A DNA stretch of 64,000 nucleotides from Prunella strophiata (lineage: Eukaryota > Chordata > Aves > Passeriformes > Prunellidae). The position numbers were made by a program, and so were the translations under genes. Positions 46,555 through 59,685 of the stretch are shown in pieces. Each line of letters opens with the position of its first letter. Position 1 is the first letter of the stretch. Under the pieces are notes generated by a model. The model saw nothing but the letters and a program-made list of their open reading frames with translations, made no database searches and was not told where the DNA came from. The stretch is from the NCBI GenBank assembly GCA_036583965.1, contig JAZBQD010000015.1, positions 87,969,309 to 88,033,308 on the forward strand. The letters run 5' to 3'.

Positions 46555-48626
46555 ACATGATTAAGTAAGGATATAAGACCTTATACAATTATTAAGCTAA
46601 CTAGTTGTATAAAATATGGTGTTGAAAATAATACAGCATGAATAGAGCCAACAAAATGTCTTTGAGTTGTTTCACAGAAAATCCTCAACTTTACCAGTCC
46701 TGTACAGATTCTTGATGTACATAATTAACAGCTTAGAATGCTTTCCAAATAATTGAATGAACTATGTAATGTGTTTTATTTTTCCAAATGGGCAACTTTC
46801 CCTTCTGATCTGTGCAAAAGATTACGTGAACCCAGTAACAGAATAAAGTACCTTACATGATCTCCTAGTTTGAGATGACAGTGAAACACAGAAATATTTT
46901 CTTCTTGTTTTGCCACAGAATGCACTTGAAGCACAGAGCTGCTTAGTGAATGACAGACTGAAAGATGTCTACTGAAGAGAAATTATCTGACTGTGTGTAT
47001 GTCTATGTACATTGCTAATTTTGAGATTAAGCTGCTGGGTTGTGATGATGAACAATTATTGGCTACAGTTGCACGTGCTCAGCTTGTGATTTTTGCACAA
47101 AAATATGGACAGCGTGAAATGTACCTGTTGTTACTTATTTTTTAAAAGGTGATGTCTAATTAGCAAACTTAATTATTTTGTGTCTGTTGAAAGCAACAAT
47201 AAGGCTTCCAATGTATCGCCTTTGGGGTTTTTTCAGTACTCATTACAAGCTTTCCTGGCATTCATCAGCTCTGAATTACTGGGAAGAGTGTAATTAATCA
47301 TTCACTTCCTTATGCTTCCTACTAGACAAACACAGATCATTGCAGGCAAGTTGAAGTAATCCATTTCAGATTTTCAAAACATGCTGCAGCTAGTGGAAGT
47401 CTTGGGGAAAGCACTGCTTCGAACATTCTATCTACAGATTGCAGTACAAAAGGTAACTCAGTGCCTGACTGAAACAGCATTTGATGACAAACAGCTTATG
47501 AGTTGTCTTTGAGGAAGGATTCTCTGTCACTAAGTCAGTAAAAATTTAAGGAAGAAGTTTATGGGATTTGTTTTCAGTCCAGCCCAAGTGCATCTCAAAG
47601 CAACTTGATAAAATAGAGTTCAAGTGCTAGAAGCCCCAAATTCTGAGCCAAACCTTATCAGCTGACAGTTCTTTCATTGGGATTTATTTAGGTTTGCTGT
47701 ATTAAATCAGAAGTCATATACATAAAAGTTCTGTTCAGGCCAGAAAGCAAAAGTAAACCAAGCAGACAAGTTCAGACTACAAAGATCAGAGTTTTTATCT
47801 TTATTCTGCAAATATGGAACATTTGGAAAGCATTGTGTAAACGGAACTTACGCCAAGTTTTCTGAAATAGTTACCATCTGATTTGTCTGCAGTGATATTT
47901 ACTTGGTAAAAGTGCATATTGCTCTGTTTTTGGAAGTGAGAGCTTACCCATGAACTGCAACCTGTAGAGACAGAAAGTATGTTCTTAAATGGTTTGTCAG
48001 CAAAGTTTAAATCTGCTGCTGTCCCTACCCACCCAAGCTGCTTCACAAACTCGCATCACCTCTGGAATGAAAGCGCTTGTGGCACTCGGAGAGCAGCGGC
48101 CAAGTGTGTGTAACGTGCTGCCCCATGAGGAGGGGAGGGAACAAGCTGGCCAAGAACTGAGTACAAGTATGTAGCCCAATTTCTTCTGAAAGAATGAAAC
48201 AATCCTTTTATGTCCTTGTAGGAAAGTAACAGCTTTCTGTTCTCCCTCTGTAGGCTCCTTTTCTAGAAAACCGTTCTTCAAAAGAGCGGAGTGCAGCAGC
48301 ATGCTTCAGCCTCCAGGATTCACACTGCTAGCTTCAGGAAGTGTGACTACTTTTGAGTTACTGCTTAGATGAATGATAGTAATAAAAGCTGACTAGCTTA
48401 AAAAGAAAAACAAAGGACCTTAGAGCACTGTCACATAACTGCTGATAACAATGATTATTATGTTTATCTTGCCATTTTTAACCTCGTCAATTACCACATT
48501 TCACTCTAGATTCTGGTCTCTAAGAAATCCGTGCTAAAATGAACATTTGTTTCAGCAAAGGCTTCCAACTGAATGCAAGCCACAAAGGGTTTCTTTTAAG
48601 TTGGATATGAATGGTTGTTTTTTTGG

Positions 48627-48648
48627 TTTTTTTTTTTTTTTTTTTTTT
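48627..48648 (+). repeat. Poly-T run (22 T)
   Basis: Homopolymer of 22 T preceded by a shorter T-run at 48618-48624. No retrocopy body recognised. Confidence 0.85.
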
Positions 48649-51516
48649 CTCCTCCCTTCCTCTGAAGGAGAGAAGACAAGTTTTGGAAGCTTGGTTGCTG
48701 ATCTAAAACATTAATAGCATGAAGCCTCTTCAGTCTTTCTGTGTTAAATGCTGTTTCAGAGCCATTAATTCTTAAGGGACTTAGTTGCTGAATACTTACT
48801 GAAGACCCGTGTTCCCAGTTAACCATAAGAATTGACCTTACCATGTATGGAATATATCAACAGCCTTGTTTTGTTTGTTTGTTTTGTTTTTTGTCTGATT
48901 AGTCTGACTGTATTAATGCTTATGATACAATGTCTTTAGGTTTTGGAGGGGTAAAACCTGCCATGGTAATGGAAGTAAAAGCAATCAGATAAAGGAGAGT
49001 GTCTGTCCTTGCCTGCAGACTGTGGGAAGTATTTGAGCCTGCTTCAGGCTACGGTGCTTGGACTCAGCTTGTTGGAGGCACTTGGCCAAAGATGATCCCA
49101 CACCTGCACTGTGAAGGCCACAGAGGCTCGCCGGGGCAATGATGGGACACGTCGGTGCCTTGTTTAGTCTTGTTACAGCCCAAGTACATGATCTTTCTTA
49201 ACCTGCCCTTTAGAGTTTAATCTTGTTGCTTTATATATCTGGTAGTAAAGGAACTTCAGTGTTTTAAGTACTGCAGGAGTTCTTCAAGTAGATCCAAGTG
49301 GATCTCCATATGAGGGTATTACAAGGAATGGGTTCTATGGGCTTTTAAAAAGGGAAAGGAAAAAAAGGGGGAATGTAATTACCACGTTGGCGGCGATTCC
49401 AGTCCCTGGAGGAATGACTATTGCGTGAGGGCTGCCTATCAGACAAAGTGAGTTTGTAATCTGTTTGTAGTGGCAAATTCCACGCTTGGCTCATTATGAT
49501 ACCTCAGTCTGAGTTAATTATAGAGTTTGGGATTGGGGGTGAGGAGAAGGACAGGAATGAAAGCCTCTCTCAGAAAACCAAATTCAAAGGAAAGCAGAGT
49601 GCAATTCAGTACCTTTTCTTGTGTCTGACGCTTCAGCTGCTGAGGGTGCCGCACCCTTACTCACACAGACAGTGCCGTCTCTGGAAGGTCAAGAACCTCA
49701 TGAAGCAGCCTATTGTTGGGTGCTGCTCTGAGCTGCGTACACTTCAGGGCTATAAACACTACCGAGATGTTCCAGCATTGCTTGTTTTCAGGTCACTCTC
49801 ATATTGATGCATTCCCTTGCATGTTTTCTGTTTGTGACCTATTTCTGATGCATTTCACATCTGCTTTAGCAGCTCTTTGACAACCAGAAAACAGGGCTGT
49901 TTACTGAGCTCACAGCTGCTGCTAATATCCGTGCAACTAGCCAGAACTGACTGTTTTCTTGCTTAGCTCATCCTGTTGAATGAACCTCTCCGCAGGATTT
50001 GTTGCAAGTTTGTTTCAACTGGAATGCTATCAAAAGTTTCCACACATTTGTGAATTTCTCATACTTCAGCCTTCCTAGAAACCCAGAAACATATGCACCC
50101 TCATTAATTCCAGTAACTTTCTTCAGTTTCCCATGGCTTAACTACATCAGCTTTTCACAGATAGCGAAAAACAGCCTGTTGTAAATGGGATGAAATTCCT
50201 CCTGCTGTCATTAGTTAACACTAATGCATTTGAACTGAGTCTTTAAGGAAATAAGTCTTGTCTAGTTTAAGGACACTCTTGCCTATCAGCTCACATTGCA
50301 GTATTTCATTACAGTAACTCAATTACCTTATTTTTCGTGTTGTTTTTTTTGTATACGGATGATGTTTGAAGAGGGGTAGGAATGTAAATTAATCCAGCAT
50401 TTCCTTGTATCACCTTCAGCAAGTGGCTTGCTCAGGGTGCATCGTCTCTCAATGAGGCCACATCCTGTAGGGCTGAATTCCTACCTGTGCTGTCATCTGA
50501 GTGTCTGTGGGCGGTTTGCAGTTTGCTACTCTTGCAGTTCATTACGCTATGGATGAGTTACTTTCAGGACGATTGTTCCCACCAAAGGAAGACATTATTG
50601 GACCTTTGTGGTATAGGTGCAAGAAGTCACAGCTGTGCAGGGGTCTGAGTAGTTTGGTTTTGTTGTTGCTTGTGCTTAGGCATTGATTAATAGCACAATA
50701 TGGCCGGCAGCCGGTGTGTGTGCTTCTGGAAGTGAACAGAGGTCCCAGTCTCCATGAATCAATTAAGCTGGGGACACACTTCTTCAGTTCCAGCTGTTTG
50801 AGCCCCTGCCTGAGTCTGCCCTTGCTGATTTTATAATACTGCTCAGCACTGTTATTGATCATCTCCCAAGTGCTCATTTTTTTAATAATTGTGTTTCCTA
50901 AGCCGTATAGTGGATCTCAACTTTCAAGCCTTTCTATGTACTTGTGAGGTAAATGTTACCAGGTTAGCTGTGATCTGAATTACAGATGTGGATACAGAGG
51001 CACAAAGGGTATAAAAGATCTGCCAAAGTAATTTCAGTGCATCAGAGACAAAATTAGGCAAAAAGATTTCTGACTCCCACCTGTGTCCTACTCTTCCAAA
51101 GCGATTTTCATGCTTCATTCAATTTTGGAACTTTTGCTGTCACGGTATCTCACAGGTAGCTTTCATTTCTTAATGGTTTTGAAGATTGATTTTCACCACT
51201 CCCACCCCTGGTTCATTCCAGTTGTTAATGAAGTATATAATGAATTTTCTTTGGTCCATTGTGAAGCTCCTGGTGGTGACTCCTAAAGTACTTTCTGATC
51301 CCTACCTGCTGCTTCTTAGACAATGACAGAAAGTGTGGTGGCCAGCCTTTGCTCTTATTTTACCAGCTGCAGGCAACAGGAGATACCAGACCATTTGTTT
51401 GGGCTCCTCGTAGGTATCTGCTAACAGACTTTTCAGTCTGCATTGCTCCAGATGACCAGTGTTGTGGGGTAGCTTAAAAATACTTCTTGTAGTAGTTAAC
51501 TAAACTTGGAACACTC

Positions 51517-51542
51517 TGTTTGTTTGTTTGTTTGTTTGTTTG
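51517..51542 (+). repeat. TTTG microsatellite, 6.5 units
   Basis: Perfect tetranucleotide repeat TGTT/TTTG, uninterrupted for 26 bp, and therefore probably length-polymorphic. Confidence 0.95.
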
Positions 51543-52496
51543 TAGTGTTGTGGCAATGACAAGGTGAGTGCCCATCATTGGAAGCTGGTTAACCAATTTT
51601 TGGTACCTAAAAGTCGTTCTCCGCTGAAACCTAGATGCGTGACAACCTTCTCTGAACCTCTGTTTCTTTCACCTGTCTCAGATACTCTGGGAAGTGAAAT
51701 CTTGGTTTTCTGAGACATCTGCCTGTTTTGATTTGTTCTAACGAGAGCCTGGATGAGTAGCTGATACTAAGTACTTAAATTTGCTATGGCTAAGTCTGTT
51801 CAAGCAAAAGCCCACCACAGTTTAAGGCAAAATGTAACAGTGGTGGAAGTAAATGGATTGAGAGTGGGCATTGTGCAACTGAAAGTGGGCAATGAAGTGC
51901 CTTCTGTAATTTTACACAAGTCTCAGCATTGCTTTGCTGTACTGGGAGGTAGGAAGAACCAGAAATTAATCCAGTCAACACAGCTGTTTGTAGAGGTCAT
52001 GGTATGTACACAGCTCATTGACTCATAGATTCCTTGCTAAAACATCACCTCTTCTACATCTGTGGGTGTCCTCTCATCTTTCTGCACCAGAACTCATCTG
52101 TGTTCCTTTAGTGTTTTTCTCCTCTCTGTGAATTCATTAAGCTGGAGAGATGGCAGGTATTCATCAAGGCAGCTCTCCACTTCCTACCCAGGCAGTTCTC
52201 ATGAATGCTTAGCACCCTCCCATTCGGTCAGGAAAATTTTTTTCTAGGGCTTTGCTGATGTATCTTTTTCTAGCTGCAGTAGGACAGTGCATGGATTGGT
52301 AAGCTGACACCTGTGGACTTGACCTCTATAGGCTTGTTAGGTCCCTGGGTTGTTGCTGGAGAGGACTGTGGAACAGTGCAGGCAGAACAAATGCTAAAAT
52401 ACAGCAAACATTTTCCTCCGTGGGAAAATTCACCCAGTTGCAAAACAGCTGGGGTGAAAAGAGACCACTGGAAACAGTCCATACCCAGTGCTCAAC

Positions 52497-52680
52497 TCTG
52501 CCCAGGTACCTTATCCAGTTGTGTTCTCTGTATCTTCAACCATGGAGACTTCACATCCTCTCTGGGCAACCTGTGCCAGTGTCCAGTCATACCTGCAGTA
52601 AAAGCTTTATCTTAAAAGGGCATTTAAATGGAGTTCCCTGTATTTCAGTTTGTGCCCACTGCAATTGGAAAGGAAGAGGC
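52497..52680 (-). mobile_element. CR1 LINE 3' fragment, minus strand, diverged
   Basis: Antisense CR1 landmarks are present but mutated: CCATGGAGACTTCACA, CTGGGCAACCTGTGCCAG and TTTCAGTTTGTGCCCA. The terminal TCATAGAATG repeat is absent, so both ends are lost. This is an old copy of a subfamily whose sequence differs from that at 28,127. Boundaries are approximate. Confidence 0.75.
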
Positions 52681-55600
52681 AGTTGTGCAGGTGGATTTTA
52701 GCAAAGTCAGGAAAAAGGAAACAAAGCATTAGAATGCAGTAAAACAGAATTCTGTAGCAAAAATGATGTATTTCCATGACACAGTGCAAGTCAGTAGACT
52801 CTAAAGATTGGAAGAGGGAAATCCTTCCAGCCCTAGCTGAAATTGATGAGGTAGTTCACACCTCTCAGAATTGCAGTTTGAGGCAGCCGGAAACACCATG
52901 GAGAGTGAGCTATGTCAGCATATGCTTCAGAGCATGTTCTCGATTTTATCTGTACATGTGAGCACAAGAAAATTCTCTTCTTTTTCAGAGCTGAGCTGGA
53001 TTTCTCCAGCACAATTCTGTGGCAATGGGCAAATTCCACAGGAAAGCTTTACAGCCAGAGAACATATGAAGTCTGGAACATGGATAAACTGGTTAGGATA
53101 AAATAGAAACCAGCACAACCCTCTGCCAAAATCTGAAGTGAAATGAATAGAGGTTCAAAAAAAGTTCATTCAGTATGCCTGACTCCTTGTTTCCATAATT
53201 TAGGAATAATTACATTTTTGTCACTAACATTGTTTTTAAATGTCAATAGAAACCAGACAAGTATATTTGTAAACCCAGCCCTGTCACATTGAATATATTA
53301 GGTTTTCCAATTCCAGCCTCTTTTAAGTAAGGCTGAGGAAGCATTAAAAGCTCAGTAACTCTCAAGTGTTAGGAAGCTATTGAAAGAGCTTGTTAGGCTT
53401 TATGACAAGCAGGTTGAAATATAATAGGCCTGGAGCTTTGTGAAGGAGCCGGAAAGCTGTGGTTGAAGAGAGGACAGTGCCCAAGAGTTTGTAGACCAGA
53501 TGATTTGTGCAAAGGGGATGTTGGAAGGTTCAAGGCAAAATAAACAAACGGGGCTACCCACAGGGACAGTGTTAAGCTGACACCAAAGTGCTTCCTTAGC
53601 TCGGTTTCTAAACACCAGTTAGTCTGTCTAACCAAAGAAGGCATTTTCAGTTAAAGTTTCTTCCTGTCCACACTCAGGCCAAGGAGCCATTTTCTGTTAC
53701 CTAATTGACCACATTTGTTCTGACCCAACTTTCCTTAGCCTTTTACCTAGTGAGACTGCTGGTCTTTCTGCTAATCCAGAACAGCACATGATTCTCTTCT
53801 GACGGTCCTAGATGGGTTTGGTTAACTCTGTCCTTCCCTACTGGCTCTATTCTTATCCCTCTGCTTGGTATTGTGCTAAAATATGCCACTTTCTTTACTC
53901 CTATCATTCATTTTCTAGTGGAAGCTTTTGTTCTGATGTACTTTAGTTCTGATGTCTTCTACTAGACCAGCTTGGGTACCTAGGAAATGTAAGTTAGCCT
54001 CTGGTAAGATAGATCCTGCAAACCCCACAGATGTATTTTCCATGTTCTTGGATCCTCTGCCATGGCACCAGCAACAAGAAAAATAAATGAATAAAGATTG
54101 TTCCTAGTATTTACAGTTTTGAATGTAAATTTGAAGATGTGAGATGGATGCAGTAATAACTTATGTGACTTGCAGGCCTCTTTGAGCTGTAACTTGGAGG
54201 TGTGTACCTAGTCTCATTCATATCACCATGGGATTGAGAGCTCCTCAGGAATATTCTTTTTTAAAAAACCCTTGGTCTTCAGTGGAGATGCATAGTAAAG
54301 AAAATGTAACTCTACAGAGGCAGCTTGGCCTTGTAATAATCACTGCATCCAGTTCATGGGGTCAAATTTTATGTAATCTGTAGGTCTGTCAAAATGTAAC
54401 CAAGCTAAAGTTATCTACCACTTTGAAACGGGGTTCTGGAGGCCCTGAGCATAGGTGTCACTAGAATACGTCAGCTCAAGGAGGAGTTCCTCGAAAAGTA
54501 GATCAGGAAGCTGTTACAGCTAAGCAGTTGTTATGGCTGTTGACGGCTAGCTAGAGAATATTGCATTATGCTAACTCAATTTTTCCCAAATGATAGGAAT
54601 TTTTTACTCTTATTCCCTTTTTACAGCTATGACAGATCTGGGATATGTAGAAGAGAAGAGAATAGGGAAGAAGGAACATTTAAAAAAACCTCAGTGGTTT
54701 GAAATCCTTGCTTTCTAATACCTTTTTGAATTATATATATGTTCTCTCTCTTTTACATAACATAGTTGGTTGGGGAAAACAAAATCTTTCCTGTTAAGGT
54801 TGTAAACTGCCAGTGTTTGTTACTGAACTTTCCAGATCATCCCTTGTTAATTTAAGATTATTTTCCCTAATCCCTGCTGCACCTTAAACACATCAGCAGG
54901 CATTCACCAAAGAAAGGTTAGTCCCAACTACCTCTGCAAGCACAACATCTCTGAGTCACTGCAAACATTCTTCATGTAATTCTGTGGTCCCTGAGCAGTT
55001 CCAAACAGGCCGACTCATTCCAGCCCTACCAACATATTCCTCGCTCAGTCAGGAAGGCCACAGAGCCTTTGCGTAACCCCGCTGTCATGCAGAAATGTCA
55101 CTGTCTGTGAACAATACCAGATTACACCAGACAAAACCCACTCTGAAGAATGAAGGGAATTTCATCATTAAAAAACAGAACAAAACTAAATCATAACATC
55201 CTCTATTTAGAGTACCTGACAGATACCGGGTATATAAACCTACATTCCTCCAAAGTCACATACTTGGGGGTGTATGGAACCATCCTGTGCAGCAGTACAT
55301 GGCTACACCACAAAACAAGGACAAATTTCTTCACTCCATGTTTATTTATACCACATCTCTTTGGACATTCTCTTCTTACTGAGTGCAGTAGCTGGAACCT
55401 GTTCTTCCAGCTTCATTATGTAGAGGTGAAAGTCTCAGCTTTAGAAACCAGCATCGCTGGGCTTGAGAATCCTTTATCTGCTCCCATTTCATGGCTCAGG
55501 AATTCATACTCTGCTACTGACCAGCTCACTGACTTTCCTCTAACTGAAGTTTTGTTACAGTAAGTTGAAGAATTCTGTGAAAACCTAGAATTGTCTTTTC

Positions 55601-56080
55601 TTTTTCAAATTATGTATTTTCTAGGGCTTCTTTATTTTACTGGAGGGATAACGAAGTAATCTCAGAAGAGCATTTTATTTGCTGATTGTGTTGTAATCAT
55701 CATATGCCCAATACAAGGTATGGATTCCTCATCTTAAAAATATTCTCCTGGAAGGAAGGTTGGAGTCAGGGAAAACTCCTGTGTAGCTAACCTTGGCAGT
55801 CTTCAGTGTGTCTAGCAGATGCCAAGTGCAATGTTCGGGAATAAATCATTGCTAGCTAGATCTTAGCTAATATAACAAGTGAAATATATGAATGTGTTAT
55901 TTTAGCAAATGCATGCTGTCAGATCTAATCCTGGGTTTCCAGCCTCTAAAAATGCAGGTGTTGCATATTAGTGATGAAGTGAACAGTTTGAGGAGGAAGG
56001 AACTTAAAAGTATTCTAAATTCAAATTACTTGATGTAGAAACTTGAAACATTTATATCCATGGGAAAATTTTCCTTTTCC

Positions 56081-56099
56081 TTTTTTTTTTTTTTTTTTT
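56081..56099 (+). repeat. Poly-T run (19 T)
   Basis: Simple homopolymer with no associated element recognised. Confidence 0.85.
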
Positions 56100-59000
56100 A
56101 TACCACTCAAGTGCAGACATGCTTCTTCCTCTTTTACTACCACTTGTTTGCGGGGAGCAAGAGGTTTTGGAAATTTGAGAAAATAACTTGTAGTTCTGTA
56201 GAACTTTCACTAGCTCTGTTTGGGCTGTAATTTGCAGGCTGAAAGACATAATATAAAGAAAACACTTCCAGGAAATTATGTGGCTTAGATTAATCGATGT
56301 TGCTGCGCATGTTTAAATCAATTACTGAGAGGGAGCACAAAAATTCTTAACTGTTTATAGTACCTAAACCCAGCATAAATAAAGCACTGGTCTCCAAAAC
56401 TTAGAGAAAATTATATTTTAGGAGGATTAAGTGACTTTGCTTACTTTCTTTAAAGAAAATAAAACTAGTGTTCTGTCTCTTTTCTAATTTTTACCAGGAT
56501 AAATTTTTTTCTGTATAAACAGAAAGCAAATGAATGAACACAGTTGACACTAAAGATTAAGTATCTTTCTACATTTGCTGAGCAGTAATTTGTTTATTTT
56601 GCACACTGATAAATTTTGAGGTAAAATTATTAATCTGTGTTCATTTTCTATTTTTAGGTGTATTCAACAGTAAAAAATGTATTGGAAAGGACTTAAGAAA
56701 GGCTGGTGGGGGAGGATGGGAGAAAAAATTAAGTGAACTTTAAGGTCAGTGTCATAAAGATACCAACCTAACTTGATTATTGTCTGCCCTCTGGAGAGGG
56801 GAGAATCTTACACAGCTGCATTAAAGTTGAGAAAAATGAGAAGCTGAAGAGGAAATTGTATTACTCTCTGAGTAGGTTATGTTATACAGTTAACAAATGA
56901 TGGCTACATCGATTCCTTAAAAAAGCACTGAAGTAATGTAACAGAACAAGAAAAAGTAACTATAAAAATCTTGCACCTTAGCCATGAAAGTGAGGTGAAT
57001 ATCACATAGTATACAACTGATTTCTCTTTTGTAGGAGGCCAGAGGCTCTCATTAAGAGGAATGCGTTGTTTACAGATCTGGAAAGGTTCGTTCTGTATTC
57101 CAACAGTATTCTTATGATGACATGACAAAATCTAAATAGTGTCCTAGTGTTTTCACTAACTCTGCAGCTTCACTGTCCTGATCCCCCAAGGTTATTTCTA
57201 GGCAGAGGATTTGCATTTCAGCAAAGAGAATTGTGAGGGAACTGAAGAGCAGGTTTCTCTCGTAGGTACCCTGCATCATCCACATGAGCTGCAGGGCTGT
57301 GTCAGTCAGGGGAGAAGAGCACTGGGGATGGTGTGACTCTGTCTTGCTGGCTGGTGGCTAAGCTTGTGCCTTCCCTGCTGTCAGGTAGCATGAAGACTTT
57401 TGGATAGGGGTGATAGGGGTGCTGAGCACTGAGTGTTGGAAAGTGGAAGAATCAAGGGAGTGCACCTTCACCTGAGCTTCATGATGATGGCTAGGGACAA
57501 AGGGATCTCACTCTTTGATTTTTCTGTGGTAATGGGCTTTTTAATCTCGAGTGGCCTACCTTTATGTAAAGCCTCTATCCTCTTACTTTATTCAGAAAGC
57601 ACAAGATGTTTTGTGATTGATTTGCACTGAAGTGCTCACATTGAAAACATTTCCAGAGTTACACAGTGTAGAAGAAATACAAAATTAAAGTCCTTCAGTG
57701 TAGAAGTATACATGAAATGATGGCTATTTCTAGCTTTGAAAAACGGGTTGTCCTTCAGCTCCTTCTACTTCAAATCCATTCTGGGAAACTTTTTCAGTAA
57801 ATGAACACTGTTCAAACCTGTAGTCTCTTTGCTGGGTAGAAGGGCCAGCAACATTTTTATAAGTTATTCTCACAGTTGAAATGTGCTTATTAACAATGCT
57901 TAAATTGCTTGCCTGTTGCAATCTAAAAATAGGTGCCTTTAATCAAACAATTTCTCATGCACTAAATTCCCTGTTTTGGCTTTTATCTATGCTTGGACTT
58001 CAAATGCAGAATTGTACAAGATGCTAATTTTGGCACATTTGTTTGAGAAGTAGCATGTACATTTCTGGTATGTACATTAAATTTTATGTCTAATATTTAG
58101 TGTATCTGTTTTCCTTAGTTATTAGATGGGCAAGGCAAGAGATATCCTGGACTCAGCAGCATAGTTGCTAGCACTTTGATTGGGTACATTGACAGAGTAA
58201 TAATACTGTTGGATTTCTTGATACTGTTTTTGGTGCAGAGTGCTTGAAAATAATAAAATAGAAATATAACTGTACAGGACACCATCATTTTTAGCTAAGC
58301 CTGATACAAAGAAAAATTAATTATTTGCTGCACTGCTTTGAAATGCAAGAACTTAAAGTACAGGCATTGGTTTATTCTGCCTTTTGTTACGCTGAGAGCT
58401 TTGGAAATGTGCAGAGCAGAGAACACAGACTTTTTTCCCCCTCTCTTTTAACAACTGAGGGTTTAGAGCGGCTGCTGGCGCAGGAGGAAATGCCATTAGA
58501 TAGATACAAGAAAAGCCAATATTCCGTGTTATTCGTGCAGACAACTAACATTTGAAACTTGCACGAAGTGCTTCCACTTAAAAGCTGTCAGTCACATTGG
58601 TTATAAAAAGCCCAGAGCACTCAGGGACTGTCAATCACTTCTTAGGAGAGAGAGCTGACATCTTAACATTTACTTTGCCAGTATTTACCAGATGCAGAAA
58701 ACCAAAGGGTGAAAATTCAAATGAAAACACACATTCTTGCTGATCATACAATACAAGGGAAACATTTGGATCAGTTACTGTCGCTGCTCACCTAGGAGCC
58801 TCCAATCCTGAGAAGGTTTTTCTCTCTTGCTCTATGAATAGATCTGTTGCAGGCTGGCTCTGCCGTGTTGCAGGGAAAAGGCTTTTGCAGACGGTGTCTG
58901 CTGAGAGTTGTCACAAAGTCATCAGGTGAGGAAACAGTTTAACTCTGGCCCATTATGTCTAGGGCAGTAGCATGAAATGTGCAGAGGACTTGGAAAGGGC

Positions 59001-59654
59001 ACATAAAGGGCATCTACCTTGCTTTTTTTTCTTATGGTAATAGGGATGTGGGTGTTGTAATTATGAGGCTGATGACATATTTTCATGCAAGAAGGGGATT
59101 GGCAAGGAAAGGAAGAGGAGGAACCAGTTAATTCAAATACATTTTCTGATCTTTTTCTGTATGTTTCTAGATCTAGTTATCCCTAGATTACCCTGATGGT
59201 TTAGATACTGATCCTGGTGCTTCAGTGGGACTGCAGCTGTGAATTCAGCATCTGGGACCTCTGGTCAGAACCGCTGTTGTTGTTGTCACAGAGCAGGAGG
59301 TGTAGGTGCAGCTGTGAGCAAGGTGCAGAAATGGTGTTCACACACTGCAGGCCTACACTTGTGCTGCTGCACTGGAGGTAAAAGGAGGCTTTTGAGTCCT
59401 TGAGGCTGCTTCCTGCAGTTCACTAGACTTGAGTACCCAGTATTGCATTCCCACAGCTGCATGCATCTGATGGCATCCATGGGACTCTTGGTCCATCTTT
59501 GACCAGACTGTCAGTTTAAGTCAGCATGGCCAAACCCCGCAATGGTGGAAATGTTCAGAGTACTGTTTTAAATAAAGTCACTCATGTGAGTGCCTCTTCA
59601 CCAGAGTCTTCTGGAAGCAAGCAGCTTTCAATGTTTATGTCTCCTGGAGTGGGG

Positions 59655-59685
59655 CAGCCAACATCTGCAGCAATGATGTTGGCTG
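59655..59685. repeat. Hairpin, 11-bp perfect stem
   Basis: Left arm CAGCCAACATC (59655-59665), 9-nt loop TGCAGCAAT, right arm GATGTTGGCTG (59675-59685). It lies within a 110-codon chance frame. Confidence 0.75.

Larger units (their letters stand above)
46555..52496. other. Non-coding region
   Basis: No supported gene in about 6 kb. Frames of up to 111 codons are unrecognised. It contains a long T-run and a TTTG microsatellite, listed separately. A small CpG-bearing patch near 49,380-49,430 is too short to call an island. Confidence 0.6.

Noticed and set aside
55150..55563. 137-codon plus-strand frame as a gene
   Set aside because: No recognisable domain, no promoter or splice context, and AT-rich surroundings; its length is within the chance range for 64 kb in six frames.
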